Assembly (NCBI RefSeq): GCF_022138605.1
Contig: NZ_JACBFS010000005.1
Coordinates: 248,001-312,000 of the forward strand
DNA length: 64,000 nt
Source: Xanthobacter sp. NM-25
Lineage (GTDB): Bacteria > Pseudomonadota > Alphaproteobacteria > Rhizobiales > Xanthobacteraceae
Reading direction: 5' to 3'
In this document: positions 54,154-63,595 of the stretch, piece by piece
Numbering within the stretch: the first letter of the stretch is position 1
Layout: each line of letters begins with the position of its first letter
Position numbers and translations under genes: made by a program
Notes under the pieces: generated by a model
What the model was told of the DNA's origin: nothing
Seen by the model: the letters and a program-made list of their open reading frames with translations, nothing else
The model's database searches: none

Positions 54154-54843
54154 TCAGCCGTGGCCCAGGCGGCCGTCGCACAGTTCGATGGTGCGGTCGA
54201 ACAGGTCGAGCGCCCGCGGGTCATGGGTCACCACCGCCACCGCCGCCTGCCGGCGGTCGGCGATCTCCCGAAACAGGGCAATCACCTGCCGACCGCGCAC
54301 GCTGTCGAGGGCGGCGGTGGGCTCGTCGGCCAGCAGCAGGCGGGGCGCGTTGGCAAGGGCCCGGGCCACCGCCACCCGCTGCTGCTCGCCCCCGGACAGG
54401 CGCGCGGGGTGATTGTCCAGGCGGTGGCCGAGGTCGAGGGTTGCCAGCAGATGCGCCGCATAGGCGCGCGCCTCCCGTGGCCGGACGGAGTCGATCTCCA
54501 GGGCCAGCGCCACATTCTCCACCGCCGTGAGGAAGGGAATGAGGTTGGCCTTCTGGAAGATGAAGCCGATGTGGGTGCGCCGGAAGGTGCGCAGTGCGTC
54601 AAGATCCGTCTGCGCCGTCGCCACCGTCCGCCCATCCATGAGCACCTCGCCCGTGGTGGGCGGTTCCAGCAGGCCGGCGATCAGCAGCAGGGTGCTCTTG
54701 CCGGAGCCACTGGGGCCGAGAATGCCCACCACTTCACCCTGATGGATCTCAAGCGATACGCCGTCGAGCGCCCGCACCAGGCTGTCGCCGCTGCGATAAT
54801 GGCGCGTCACGTCGCGCAGGCGGAGAATTGGCGTGGTGCTCAT
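54154..54843 (-). CDS. DevA/LolD-type ABC exporter ATPase
   Basis: ATPase of 229 residues: Walker A GPSGSGKST, signature LSGGEQQRVAVARAL, Walker B LLLADEPTAALD and switch H in VVTHD. This is the MacB/LolD/DevA subclass. It overlaps the permease gene by 4 nt and completes a three-gene exporter with an HlyD-type adaptor. Confidence 0.9.
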   Translation of the reverse strand: MSTTPILRLRDVTRHYRSGDSLVRALDGVSLEIHQGEVVGILGPSGSGKSTLLLIAGLLEPPTTGEVLMDGRTVATAQTDLDALRTFRRTHIGFIFQKANLIPFLTAVENVALALEIDSVRPREARAYAAHLLATLDLGHRLDNHPARLSGGEQQRVAVARALANAPRLLLADEPTAALDSVRGRQVIALFREIADRRQAAVAVVTHDPRALDLFDRTIELCDGRLGHG

Positions 54844-55994
54844 GACAGCACATCCTGCGCGCGCACCTTCAAGGCGCGGGAGATGCCCAGCAGGCTCGCA
54901 AAGCCGCAGATGACCGCGACCGCCAGCCCGAGCAGGGCGATGTCCGCAGGCAGGATCAGCACCTTGCGCGGGAAAAAGGGAAAGATCAGCGCGGAAAGGC
55001 CGAGGCCAAGCACCAGACCGGCCGCGCCGATGAGAAAGGATTGTTGTGCGATCATGGAGATGATCACGCTATTCTCCGCGCCGATGAGCTTCAGCATGGC
55101 GATCTCGTGCAGCTTTTCCATGGTGAGCATGTAGATGATGAGGGAGACGACGATGCCGGTCACCACCAGCAGCACTGCGGTGAAGGCGAGGATCTGCACC
55201 CGTAGCCGCCAGAGCCGCTGGTTCAGCAGGAGGTCCCGCTGGTCGACGCGGCTGAGCACATTGGCATCGCCCCAGGCCAGGACGGCCCGGCGCACCGCCG
55301 CTTCATCGGCGGTGGGGGTCAGCGCCACCAGGACGGCGGCGATCTTGCTGTCCTGCGGCACGGAGCTGCGATTGGCGGCGGCCGGGCCGGCGCTGGCCCG
55401 CGCCAGCAGGACCTCTTCGCTGGTGCGGCGCTGAGCGATGGCGATGGCGTCGTTGACGGTTACGAACAGCAGGCCGTCGCCCCCCATGTCCACCATGCCG
55501 CGGGCCAGGCCGACAATGGTGTAGTCATCCTGTCCCAGCCGGATCATGTCGCCCAGCCGCAGGCCGATGCTCACGTCCGCAACCGCCTCGAGATGCCCGG
55601 AGGCGAGGAGCCGACCACTGTGCAGGGAGATCCAGTCGCCGCGATCCTGCGGGAAATCGAGGCCAGTGATGGACGCGCGCAACGACCGGCCGGCGAACGG
55701 AAACTGCTGGCTGAACTGCACGAAGCGGCGCGCGGAGGCGACCCCGGACAGGCCTTCGGCGCGCCGGTCCATGGTGCCGGCGACCGCCGAACCCTCCGCG
55801 AATGGCCCCTGGCGCCCACCCTGCACGATCCAAAGATCGGCGCCGATGCGTTCGATCACCAAGAGGGCGTCGGCGACGATGCCGCGGTAGAGGCCGACCA
55901 TGCCGATGGAGGCCGTCATCAGGAAGGCGACGCCAACTGCAGTGAGCAGAAAGCGCAGCACGTTGAAGCGGATGTCCTTGAACGCAAGGTTCAT
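54840..55994 (-). CDS. DevC/FtsX-type ABC exporter permease
   Basis: Permease of 384 residues of the MacB/FtsX fold: an N-terminal helix (about 15-35), a large periplasmic domain (about 45-255) and three C-terminal helices (QILAFTAVLLVVTGIVVSLII, a middle helix and ALLGLAVAVICGFASLLG, the first given in part). DevC-type features are MNLAFKDIRFNVLRFLLTAVG at the start. Overlaps devB and devA by 4 nt each. Substrate unknown; cyanobacterial DevBCA moves glycolipids. Confidence 0.87.
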   Translation of the reverse strand: MNLAFKDIRFNVLRFLLTAVGVAFLMTASIGMVGLYRGIVADALLVIERIGADLWIVQGGRQGPFAEGSAVAGTMDRRAEGLSGVASARRFVQFSQQFPFAGRSLRASITGLDFPQDRGDWISLHSGRLLASGHLEAVADVSIGLRLGDMIRLGQDDYTIVGLARGMVDMGGDGLLFVTVNDAIAIAQRRTSEEVLLARASAGPAAANRSSVPQDSKIAAVLVALTPTADEAAVRRAVLAWGDANVLSRVDQRDLLLNQRLWRLRVQILAFTAVLLVVTGIVVSLIIYMLTMEKLHEIAMLKLIGAENSVIISMIAQQSFLIGAAGLVLGLGLSALIFPFFPRKVLILPADIALLGLAVAVICGFASLLGISRALKVRAQDVLS

Positions 55995-57274
55995 GGGCGC
56001 TTCTCCGATGTGATCCGAAGGCCCGGATAGACGCCTTTCGGCGCAGTGATGAGGTGATCGCCTGCGACGAGCCCGTCGCGCACCTCCACGAACTGCCCCG
56101 AAGAGGCTCCGGGAGTGATGGCGCGCCAGCCGGCGCGGCCGGCTTCGGCCACGAACACACCCGTTTCGCCGTTCCGCGTGGTGATGGCGGTGAGGGGAAC
56201 GGCCAGCTTTGGCGTGGGGGCGCCGAGCATCAGTACCGCATTGCCCCGCTGCCCCATGGCCCAGTTCTGCGGCAGGCGGCTTGGCGTGATGTCCACGGTG
56301 AACTCGCGGGTCTCGGTATCCACCTCGCGGCCGATCCGCCGCACCGTCGCCGCGATGTCGGTTGCGCCGAAGCGCAGCCGGGCGGGCTGGCCGGGCGCGA
56401 GGGCGGAGATGGTGCTTTCGTCGAAGCGGGTCGACAGGACGATGCTGGCGGGGTCCACCAGCTCCAGGATGGCGGCGCCCGGCGCGACGAGGTCGCCGGG
56501 GTTCAGCTTGCGGGCGACGATCACCCCGTCCATGGGGGCGCGGATGATGGATTTGTCCAAGAGCGCCCGGCTGGCGCGCACGCTGGCTGCCGCCGCCGCT
56601 TCGCTCGCCTCCGCCTGGCTCACCGCCGCCTCGGCTTTGGCTCCGTCGGCGAGGGCCTGGTCATGGGCCATCTGGGCCGCATCGAGGGCCGATTGGGTGG
56701 TGGCACCGGAGCCGATCAGCCGCTGCTGGCGACCGAGGGTGGCGAAGGCGTTGACGCGGGAGGCGGCCATGCGCCGGCGGTCGGCCTGGGCCAGCTCCAC
56801 CGCACGCTGTGCCGCGGTGTGGGCGGCGATGGCGGAATCGAGCTGGGCCTCAAGATCATGAGCATCGAGCTCGGCGAGGATGTCGCCGGCATGCACCACA
56901 TCGCTGATGTCCACGTGAACGGCGTGGAGCACCCCCTGCATATTGGCGCTGACGTTCACTTTGCGGATGGCATCGAGGATGCCTGGTCCTCGGATTTCGG
57001 CCTGAAACGGAGCGGCGACGAGGGGCCGTGTCTCGGCGGTGCGGGGCATGCCATAACGCCAGCCGAGGCCGATGGCGGCGATCAGGACCAGCGTTGCCGC
57101 CATGATCAGGGCACGCCGGCCCAGCCGGCGGGGACGCGGCGCGGGGCGGGGCATCCGGTCCTTCAGCCCGGGTTCCGCCGTCTCTTCCTCCGGCTGGACC
57201 GGTGTGGTGGACGCTGCGGAAATGTCTGAGGTTTCAGATCGTTTGAACCCGACGGCCAAGGCACCCACTCGCAT
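55991..57274 (-). CDS. DevB/HlyD-type membrane fusion protein
   Basis: Adaptor of 427 residues with a long basic N-terminus, a membrane helix (LIMAATLVLIAAIGLGW, about 55-71), two lipoyl-like halves joined by a coiled coil (about 140-240, Ala-rich), and RAPMDGVIVARKLNPGDLVAPG. The start of the frame is 57274, but residues before the helix are Pro/Arg-rich, so a shorter start cannot be ruled out. First gene of the leftward exporter operon. The 410 bp upstream contain no gene. Confidence 0.87.
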   Translation of the reverse strand: MRVGALAVGFKRSETSDISAASTTPVQPEEETAEPGLKDRMPRPAPRPRRLGRRALIMAATLVLIAAIGLGWRYGMPRTAETRPLVAAPFQAEIRGPGILDAIRKVNVSANMQGVLHAVHVDISDVVHAGDILAELDAHDLEAQLDSAIAAHTAAQRAVELAQADRRRMAASRVNAFATLGRQQRLIGSGATTQSALDAAQMAHDQALADGAKAEAAVSQAEASEAAAAASVRASRALLDKSIIRAPMDGVIVARKLNPGDLVAPGAAILELVDPASIVLSTRFDESTISALAPGQPARLRFGATDIAATVRRIGREVDTETREFTVDITPSRLPQNWAMGQRGNAVLMLGAPTPKLAVPLTAITTRNGETGVFVAEAGRAGWRAITPGASSGQFVEVRDGLVAGDHLITAPKGVYPGLRITSEKRP

Positions 57275-57684
57275 CTCCCGGAACGGCGCGCCCGCGCTGC
57301 TGGCGGCCTGTCTTTTCCATCAGATGCCATGTTGTTTTCCGCGTTATGGCGTGTCGATTGGATGTGTAAGCGAGGTGTATCAGTCTGTATCAATTTGTGG
57401 ATCATCATCGTGTCGCTTGCTGTGAATGCCTGCGTTGATGCAAATATTTCTCCATGAAACATTTGCTTTGTCCGGCCCAGCGGAGCTGATGATCGCAGAC
57501 ATCGCCGACATGCTCATCTTTCTGGACAATGTTCTGCTTATCGTCCGGGCGGGATGAAGAGACGCTGAACTTTGCTTTGCGGCTGGGGGGGTGGCGGCCC
57601 ATGCGCGCAGCGCCGGTGGGATCGGGCCGGGCGACAGGAGGGCTGTGGCCCTGCCGGTGTTGCAAGTCGCTTGAGGGTGCCCCG
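57275..57684. other. Non-coding region upstream of the exporter operon
   Basis: About 410 bp between the exporter start and the end of the lipoprotein gene. The part 57330-57540 is AT-rich and carries the direct repeat TGTATCA (57375-57381 and 57386-57392). No gene is convincing. Promoters for the leftward operon are expected here. Confidence 0.45.
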
Positions 57685-58395
57685 TCAGGAAGCCTTGAGC
57701 CGGGTGGCCAGCGCCTGGGCGAGGCTCTCCGCCCCCGCCTTCAGGCCTTCGCGCGCCGCATCCAGCGGGCCGAGGGTGGCGGCGATGTTGAGGGCATGGG
57801 GATATTGCTTGGTCACCTGGGCCGAGAGCAGCGTCTGGGATGGGCCGTCGCGGAGCTCGACCGCATAGATCACCATACCGGAGAAGCGGCCCTCGCCGTC
57901 GGTCACCGCTTGCAGTCCGTTGAGCGCGAAGCCTGCGGGGGTGAGTTTGGTGGCCGTCGCCAGCACCGGCACATTGGCCTGGGCACCGGTCAGCGTGATC
58001 TGGAGCTGGACCACTGCTGGACCGGGCGCCGCCGCGAGGATGCCCTGGCGCTGCAGTGCCGCGCGAAACTGCTGCTGGGCGTCGGCCGCGAGCTGCGCTT
58101 TTTCGGCCCTGGAGAGAGAGCCGAACTGGTGGTCCGGCCCCTCATAGATCGCGACCGGACGCAGATAGACGGCGGAGTAGCGCGCCAGCGGGCGCCCCGG
58201 CGCCTCATAGGCATAGGGAATGCGCCTTGCGTCGGCACGGCTGTTGGGGGTGAGCGCTGGCGCCGACGAGAGGCCGACGTAGCGGGCCGGCGTCGGGGAA
58301 TTGGCGCAGCCCACGAGGAAGGGCAGGGCCATCAGCAGGGGAAGACCCATCATTCGCAGCTGCGGGCCAGGGCGTGAGGGAAGGGCGGCGAGCAT
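57685..58395 (-). CDS. Lipoprotein, DUF3313-like
   Basis: About 236 residues. A lipobox FLVGC follows a hydrophobic stretch (MMGLPLLMALPFLVGC), so the mature protein should be lipid-anchored. The body has RYSAVYLRPVAIYEG, then VLATATKLTPAGFALNG and a C-terminal AAREGLKAGAESLAQAL helix, which resembles DUF3313 proteins. Function unknown. The start is uncertain: ATG 58395 or ATG 58353; the frame is open to 58581, but the upstream part shows no homology features and would place the signal peptide deep inside. Confidence 0.7.
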   Translation of the reverse strand: MLAALPSRPGPQLRMMGLPLLMALPFLVGCANSPTPARYVGLSSAPALTPNSRADARRIPYAYEAPGRPLARYSAVYLRPVAIYEGPDHQFGSLSRAEKAQLAADAQQQFRAALQRQGILAAAPGPAVVQLQITLTGAQANVPVLATATKLTPAGFALNGLQAVTDGEGRFSGMVIYAVELRDGPSQTLLSAQVTKQYPHALNIAATLGPLDAAREGLKAGAESLAQALATRLKAS

Positions 58396-58874
58396 CCGGG
58401 CGTTCCAGGAGCGGGCCTGCAGCTGCGCGGCAGCGGCAACTGCGGCGGCGCTGGGGCCATGGGTGGAAAAGGAATTGGGACTTGTGGGCCGCCAGGTTTC
58501 GCCAGCATGTCCGGATGGTGTTGAAATGTTGCAGCGGGCTCCTGCCATCTGGCCCGATGCTCGAATGCGACCGTTTCGCAAGTTGGCACGGCTTACGCAT
58601 GAGAGGCGGCTGTTCCGCCGCCGGGGCGGCGTCCGGTCGAGGCGCCGCTGATCGCAGAATGGGGTGTGTGCGTCGCAATTCGATGCGAGAGCCGCAACTG
58701 TGTCCGAGGCGGTGTTCTGGGCGACGTGTCTGGGGCATGAGAATGGGCCGGAACCGTGCCCATTTGTTGGTCGGCCGACGGGTGCATTTTGAGCAGGGAA
58801 CGTTGTTGAATTTTGCTCAAATAATTTTTACATTCATAAAAATCGCCCACTGTTCCCACTCAGAGGAGAGAGCG
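58396..58874. other. Region upstream of the SsuA-like binding protein
   Basis: About 480 bp without a convincing gene. The last 80 bp are AT-rich and contain ACATTCATAAAAATCG (58830-58845), close to a motif found before the molybdenum hydroxylase genes, and an inverted repeat TTGA...TCAA (58806-58820). A strong AGAGGAGAGAG ribosome-binding site ends the region. Confidence 0.45.
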
Positions 58875-59858
58875 ATGCTATCCCGTCGCCTTGCCGTTAT
58901 GTCCCTTGCCGCCGTATTGGCCGGTGGGGTTTGCCTGAGCGCCGCCCGCCCGGCGCTCGCCGCCGACAAGGTGAAGGTGGGGGTGTTCCCGGTGGGCGCC
59001 GCCTTGCCCTATTTCGTGGCCCTGAAACGGGGTTATTTCGCCGCCGAAGGCATCGAGCCCGAAACGGTGACGCTGGGCACGCCGGCCCTCATCGTGCAGT
59101 CACTGGTGACCGGGGCGGTGGATGCCACTTCCAACCTGGTGACACTGGAAGGCGCCAACATCAATGCGCGTCGGCCGGGCACGCTGAAATACTTCGCGCT
59201 CCTGGGCCAGAATCGCGATGACATTTTCGAGCAGTTCGTGGTGCGCGCCGACAGCCCGGTCAAGACTTTGGCCGATCTCAAGGGCACGCGGCTGTTCACC
59301 TCGCCGGGGCCGGCCAATATCGGCCTGTCGAAGGCGATCCTCGCCAAGGTGGGCTTGAAGGACGGCGTCGACTACCAGATGCAGGAGCAGCCGCTGGCGG
59401 TGCAGACCGGAGCGCTGAAGTCCGGCAGCTTCGATGGCGGCTACACGCTGGAGCCGGTGGCGAGCATCATGGTCAAGAGCGGCATCGCCCGCCGGGTGGA
59501 AGGTGGGGTGATCTCCACCTATCTCCTGGAGAACCCCAAGGCCCATGCCTATGCCGCCGGGGCCGCCTTCTCCGATGCCTTCATGAAGGCCAAGCCAGAC
59601 GTGGCCGCGCGCTTTGCCAAGGCCTGGTTCCGCGCCATGGACGACGTGGCCAGGGATCCCTCGGTGCGCGCCTATCTCGTCACCGACATGAACGTGGCGC
59701 AGGACGTGGTGGAGGAGCTGCCGCTGCCCCATTTCGAGCGGGTCAAGGACCTAACCCCCGAGCAGATCGCCAATTTCCAGAAGTTTATCGACATCGGCGT
59801 CGCCCTCAAGGTGGTGGCGTCTGCGGTGGACGTCAAAACCATGCTGGCGCCCTATTGA
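58875..59858 (+). CDS. SsuA/TauA/NMT1-type periplasmic binding protein
   Basis: Binding protein of 327 residues with a signal peptide (MSLAAVLAGGVCLSAARPALA). The type II fold is shown by VKVGVFPVGAALPYFVALKRGYFAAEGIEPE and ADLKGTRLFTSPGPANI. The family binds sulfonates, nitrate-like ions, pyrimidines and aromatic acids. It is followed by ATPase and permease genes. A ligand linked to the neighbouring molybdenum hydroxylase is inferred from proximity and a shared upstream motif. Confidence 0.85.
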   Translation: MLSRRLAVMSLAAVLAGGVCLSAARPALAADKVKVGVFPVGAALPYFVALKRGYFAAEGIEPETVTLGTPALIVQSLVTGAVDATSNLVTLEGANINARRPGTLKYFALLGQNRDDIFEQFVVRADSPVKTLADLKGTRLFTSPGPANIGLSKAILAKVGLKDGVDYQMQEQPLAVQTGALKSGSFDGGYTLEPVASIMVKSGIARRVEGGVISTYLLENPKAHAYAAGAAFSDAFMKAKPDVAARFAKAWFRAMDDVARDPSVRAYLVTDMNVAQDVVEELPLPHFERVKDLTPEQIANFQKFIDIGVALKVVASAVDVKTMLAPY

Positions 59859-59886
59859 TCCTTCCCTTCCCAATGGAGGCGGCAAG

Positions 59887-60693
59887 ATGCGCGCCGCGAT
59901 GAAGCAAGTGTCGGGGGCGGTGGCTGCGGTGCCCCCGCCCGCCGACCATGTGGTGGTGAAGGGCCTCAGCAAGGGCTTTGCCGGCCAGCCGCTGTATGCG
60001 GATTTCGACCTGACCCTGAGCCGGGGCAGCTTCGTCTCCGTGTTCGGCCCCAATGGCTGCGGCAAGAGCACCTTGATCAACATGATCTCGGGCATTCTGC
60101 CCATGGATCGCGGATCGGTGCTGTTCGACGGCCGGCCGGTGAGCGAGACGCGCATCGGCTACGTGTTCCAGAACTATCGTGAGGCGGTGTTCCCCTGGCT
60201 GCGGGCCATCGACAACATCCGCTATCCGCTGAAGTTCCTGCCCCTGAGCAAAGCCGAGCGGGAAGCGCGGGTGGAGGCGCTTCTGGCGAGCTTCGACGTG
60301 AAGCTCGACCTCAATCGTTATCCTTATGAGATGTCCGGCGGCCAGCAGCAGCTGGTCTCCATCATGCGGGCCTTGGTGGTGGATCCCGAGGTGCTGTTCC
60401 TCGACGAGCCGTTCTCCGCCCTCGATTATGAGATGACCCTGTTTCTGCGCGATCGGCTGCAGCACGTGCTGGAAGGGCGGGGGGTGACCTCGCTGCTGGT
60501 GTCGCACGATCTCGACGAGGCGGTGTTCATGGCCGACGAAGTGCTGCTTCTCACCAAGCGGCCCACCACGGTGGCTGCCCGCATCGCCTTCGATGCGCCA
60601 CGGCCGCGCACGGCGGATACCACGGTGACCGCGGATTTCGTGCGGGTGAAGGCGGAATGCCTGGAGATCTTTCAGCGCGAGGTGCGGCGATGA
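59887..60693 (+). CDS. SsuB/TauB-type ABC ATPase
   Basis: ATPase of 268 residues: Walker A GPNGCGKST, Q-loop VFQNYREAVFPWL, which is the WPW-like loop of SsuB/TauB/NrtD members, signature MSGGQQQLVSI, Walker B VLFLDEPFSALD and switch H in VSHDLDEAV. It overlaps the permease gene (ATGATGA junction). Lies 28 nt after the binding-protein gene. Confidence 0.89.
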   Translation: MRAAMKQVSGAVAAVPPPADHVVVKGLSKGFAGQPLYADFDLTLSRGSFVSVFGPNGCGKSTLINMISGILPMDRGSVLFDGRPVSETRIGYVFQNYREAVFPWLRAIDNIRYPLKFLPLSKAEREARVEALLASFDVKLDLNRYPYEMSGGQQQLVSIMRALVVDPEVLFLDEPFSALDYEMTLFLRDRLQHVLEGRGVTSLLVSHDLDEAVFMADEVLLLTKRPTTVAARIAFDAPRPRTADTTVTADFVRVKAECLEIFQREVRR

Positions 60694-61454
60694 TGTTCAG
60701 CCGGATCGGCCGTGGTGTGCAGGCGCTCGTGGGGGCGCTGATCTTGATCGCCATCTGGGAAGTGGTGGTGGTGCTTCGCCTGGTGGATCCGGTGCTGCTG
60801 CCGGGCCCAGGGGACGCGCTCCGCTCCTTCTGGGATGGCCTCGTGCATGGCACCTTGTGGGTGGATTTTTCCCGCACCATCTGGCGCACGGCGGCCTCGT
60901 TCGCTATCGCGGTGGTGGTGGCGGTGCCGCTCGGCATCGTGCTGGGCGCCTCGGAGCGGGTCTATGGCGCGGTGGAGTTCCTCATCGACTTCTTCCGCTC
61001 CACCCCCGCCTCGGCCATGTTTCCCTTGTTCCTGGTGCTGTTCGGGGTGGGCGATTTCACCAAGATCGCGGTGGCGGCCTTTGGTGCTGCCTTGGTGATC
61101 CTGTTCAACGTCGCCTATGGGGTGATGAACGCCCGCAAGCAGCGCCAGCTCGCCGCCCGTGTCATGGGGGCCGGCCCGCTTCGGGTGATGGTGGACGTGA
61201 CAGTGTGGGAATCTTTGCCGCAGACCTTCGTGGGGCTGCGCAACGGGGTCTCCATCGCCCTTGTCATCGTCATCGTCGCGGAGATGTTCATCGGCTCCAC
61301 CGACGGGCTCGGCCAGCGCATCATGAACGCGCAGATGGTGTTCGACATGCCGCAGATGTACGCGGCGATCTTCGCCGCCGGCGTGCTGGGTTACGGGCTC
61401 AATCTCCTGTTCATCGCCCTGGAGCGCCGGTTCGTCCATTGGAGCGGCAAATAG
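60690..61454 (+). CDS. SsuC/TauC-type ABC permease
   Basis: Permease of 254 residues with six hydrophobic segments. The EAA-like loop conserved in SsuC/TauC (AARVMGAGPLRVMVDVTVWESLPQTFVGLRNGVSIAL, about 152-188) is complete. The start is the first of two ATGs overlapping the ATPase stop. This closes a complete importer. Confidence 0.89.
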   Translation: MMFSRIGRGVQALVGALILIAIWEVVVVLRLVDPVLLPGPGDALRSFWDGLVHGTLWVDFSRTIWRTAASFAIAVVVAVPLGIVLGASERVYGAVEFLIDFFRSTPASAMFPLFLVLFGVGDFTKIAVAAFGAALVILFNVAYGVMNARKQRQLAARVMGAGPLRVMVDVTVWESLPQTFVGLRNGVSIALVIVIVAEMFIGSTDGLGQRIMNAQMVFDMPQMYAAIFAAGVLGYGLNLLFIALERRFVHWSGK

Positions 61455-61507
61455 CCCGGGCGCTGGCAGGCCGGTGCCGCCGCGTGGGGCACCGGCACGC
61501 GGCGGCC

Positions 61508-62446
61508 TCAGGGCTCCAGCACCAGTTTGTGGTGGGGGAAATCCGCCTGCCGCTGCCAGGCGTCCGCCACCTTGGCGAGGGGCAGGCTCTCCACGGGGAT
61601 GGCCATGTCGCCACGCAGCACGGCGGCGCACATGGCGGCATAGGCCGCGGCCTTCTCGGGCTGGGGCACGGTGCCGCTGGAAAAGCCCAGAAGCGAGATC
61701 TGCGGGCCGCGCATGAAGGCGGGGTTGAAGGGCATCTGTCCGCCGGCGCTGCTGCCGAGCTGCACCAGCCGCGCACCGGCCGAGGCCACCTGCAACGCGG
61801 TCGCCGCCGGCACCCCCCACAGGGGATCGATGATCACATCCAGCCGGTTGCCGCTCTGGGCGCGGATTGCGTCGGCGATGTCGCTTTCGCTGCCCTCCAG
61901 CACCACGGTGGCATGGGCGCCGGCGGCGCGGGCGCGCTCCAGGCCCTCGGCCGAGCGGGCGGCGGCGATGACGCGGCCGGCGCCCAAGAGGCGGGCCGCC
62001 TGCACCGCCAGCAGGCCGACGGCTCCGCTTGCCCCCAGGATCAGTACATGCTCACCCGGGACGAGCCTGGCGCGCCACGACAGGGAGAGCCAGGCCGTGA
62101 GGCCGGCGATGCCGAGGGCCACCGCCACCCCGTCGCTGATGCCGTCCGGTACCGGCAGGGTGCGCGCCGGCGTCACCAGCGTGCGTTCCGCCATGGCCCC
62201 GTAGGGCGCCTTGCAGCCGTTGAAATAGACCCGAGCCCCGTCGTCCATCAGGCCGACCCCCTCGGAGCCGGCGACGCTCGGCAGCTGCGGCATGCGGGCG
62301 GCGATCTTGCCGGCGGCGATGGCCAGGTCGATGGGATTGAGCCCGGCCGCCTTCACCGCGATGGTGGCGAAGCCGTCGGTGGGCTCGGGATCAGGAAACG
62401 TGCCGAACGTGGGCACGCCATAGGCGGTGAGCACCGCTGCGCGCAT
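61508..62446 (-). CDS. Zinc-independent quinone oxidoreductase (MDR family)
   Basis: Medium-chain reductase of 312 residues: N-terminal GroES-like domain with AGLNPIDLAI, then the cofactor domain with LILGASGAVGLLAVQAARLLGA (116-145 region) and IDPLWG. No structural or catalytic zinc Cys set is present, as in QOR/zeta-crystallin. AGGAGGATCACACC precedes the ATG. It is opposite in direction to the genes around it and could reduce a quinone or enone formed in the local pathway. Confidence 0.85.
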   Translation of the reverse strand: MRAAVLTAYGVPTFGTFPDPEPTDGFATIAVKAAGLNPIDLAIAAGKIAARMPQLPSVAGSEGVGLMDDGARVYFNGCKAPYGAMAERTLVTPARTLPVPDGISDGVAVALGIAGLTAWLSLSWRARLVPGEHVLILGASGAVGLLAVQAARLLGAGRVIAAARSAEGLERARAAGAHATVVLEGSESDIADAIRAQSGNRLDVIIDPLWGVPAATALQVASAGARLVQLGSSAGGQMPFNPAFMRGPQISLLGFSSGTVPQPEKAAAYAAMCAAVLRGDMAIPVESLPLAKVADAWQRQADFPHHKLVLEP

Positions 62447-62546
62447 GGTGTGATCCTCCTGGTGATGCCTGTGGCGCTCCGGATGGGGCGCGATGAAAAG
62501 ACCGCCGCGGCTAGCTCCGACGCGTGTCGCCGGCCTGCAGTCGCCC

Positions 62547-62575
62547 TCAAAAATTTTGATAACATTCAAAAACGG
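62547..62575. promoter_or_regulatory. Palindrome and motif upstream of the molybdenum hydroxylase genes
   Basis: TCAAAA-A-TTTTGA (62547-62559) is a perfect palindrome, followed at once by ACATTCAAAAACGG (62562-62575), similar to ACATTCATAAAAATCG (58830-58845) before the importer operon. It sits in the gap between divergent genes, 172 bp before the FAD subunit start. Probable binding site for a shared regulator. Confidence 0.45.
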
Positions 62576-62740
62576 TTTGCGCAGCTTCAAAATGGCGCTT
62601 AGTCTCATTCGCAAGATCGAACAGGCCCAACCTGCGGGACGGTGCGGTTTCGACGTGCTTCCCAAACCGTTCCGCCCGGCTCCTGCCGGGCGCGGCGGCG
62701 GGCCCTTTCCCGTCCTGATCGAGATGCGTGAAATCCTGTC

Positions 62741-63595
62741 ATGAAGCCAGCTCCATTCGAGTATGTGAGGCCGTCGAGCCGGGCCGAGGCGGTGGCGGCG
62801 CTCGCCACCCACGGCGACGACGGCAAGGCCATCGCCGGCGGTCAGAGCCTGGTCGCCGCCATGAATTTCCGCCTGGCGCGGCCGGCGGTCCTGGTGGATC
62901 TGAACGGCGCCACCGATCTCGATTATCTGCGGCCCGAGGGGGGCAAGCTGCGTATCGGCGCGCTGACCCGCCACGCGGCGTTCCACCGCCCGGTGGTGGA
63001 GGGGCCGCTCGGGGTGCTGCTGGCGCGGGTGGTGCGCAACATCGCCCATTATCCCATCCGCCAGCGCGGCACCTTTACGGGGTCTTTGGCCCATGCGGAT
63101 CCCGCCTCCGAATGGTGCCTGGTCTCCCGCACCCTCGGGGCGGAGATGGTGATCGCCAATACCGGTGGCGAGCGGGTGTGCGCGGCGGCGGATTTCTTCA
63201 GGGGCACCTTTACCACCGCCGTCGGCACCGAAGATCTTCTGGCCGAGGCGCGGCTGCCTTTGCTGGGCCCGAACTGGCGCAGCGGCTTCTTTGAATTTTC
63301 CCGGCGGGCGGGGGATTTCGCCCTCGCCATGTCGCTGGCGGCGCTGGAGATCGAGGGCGGGGTGATCCGCGCGGCGCGGCTCGGCGTCGGCGGCGTCGCC
63401 GACCGGCCGCTGCGGCTCGAGGCGCTGGAAGCGCAGCTGGTGGGGCAGGCGCCGTCCGCCGCTTTGTTCGCCGGCATGGGCGAGGCGGCGCGGGATCTCA
63501 TCACCCCCACCGAGGACATCCACGCCAGCGCGGATTATCGCCGCGATCTCATCCGCACGGTGGTGAACCGGGCGCTGACGCAGGCGGCATCATGA
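62741..63595 (+). CDS. Molybdenum hydroxylase FAD-binding (medium) subunit, CoxM/CutM-like
   Basis: FAD subunit of the xanthine dehydrogenase/CO dehydrogenase family, 284 residues. It has AIAGGQSLVAAMNFRLARP (flavin pyrophosphate loop) and RGTFTGSLAHADPASEW, the two family signatures. It passes electrons from the molybdenum and iron-sulfur centres to an acceptor. The stop overlaps the large-subunit start (ATGA). The iron-sulfur subunit should follow outside the window. Confidence 0.9.
   Translation: MKPAPFEYVRPSSRAEAVAALATHGDDGKAIAGGQSLVAAMNFRLARPAVLVDLNGATDLDYLRPEGGKLRIGALTRHAAFHRPVVEGPLGVLLARVVRNIAHYPIRQRGTFTGSLAHADPASEWCLVSRTLGAEMVIANTGGERVCAAADFFRGTFTTAVGTEDLLAEARLPLLGPNWRSGFFEFSRRAGDFALAMSLAALEIEGGVIRAARLGVGGVADRPLRLEALEAQLVGQAPSAALFAGMGEAARDLITPTEDIHASADYRRDLIRTVVNRALTQAAS

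Noticed and set aside
58396..58874. Thiamine riboswitch before the SsuA-like importer, which could have been ThiXYZ
   Set aside because: No conserved thiamine-box segments were seen in the leader, and the binding protein lacks a clear thiamine-precursor signature.
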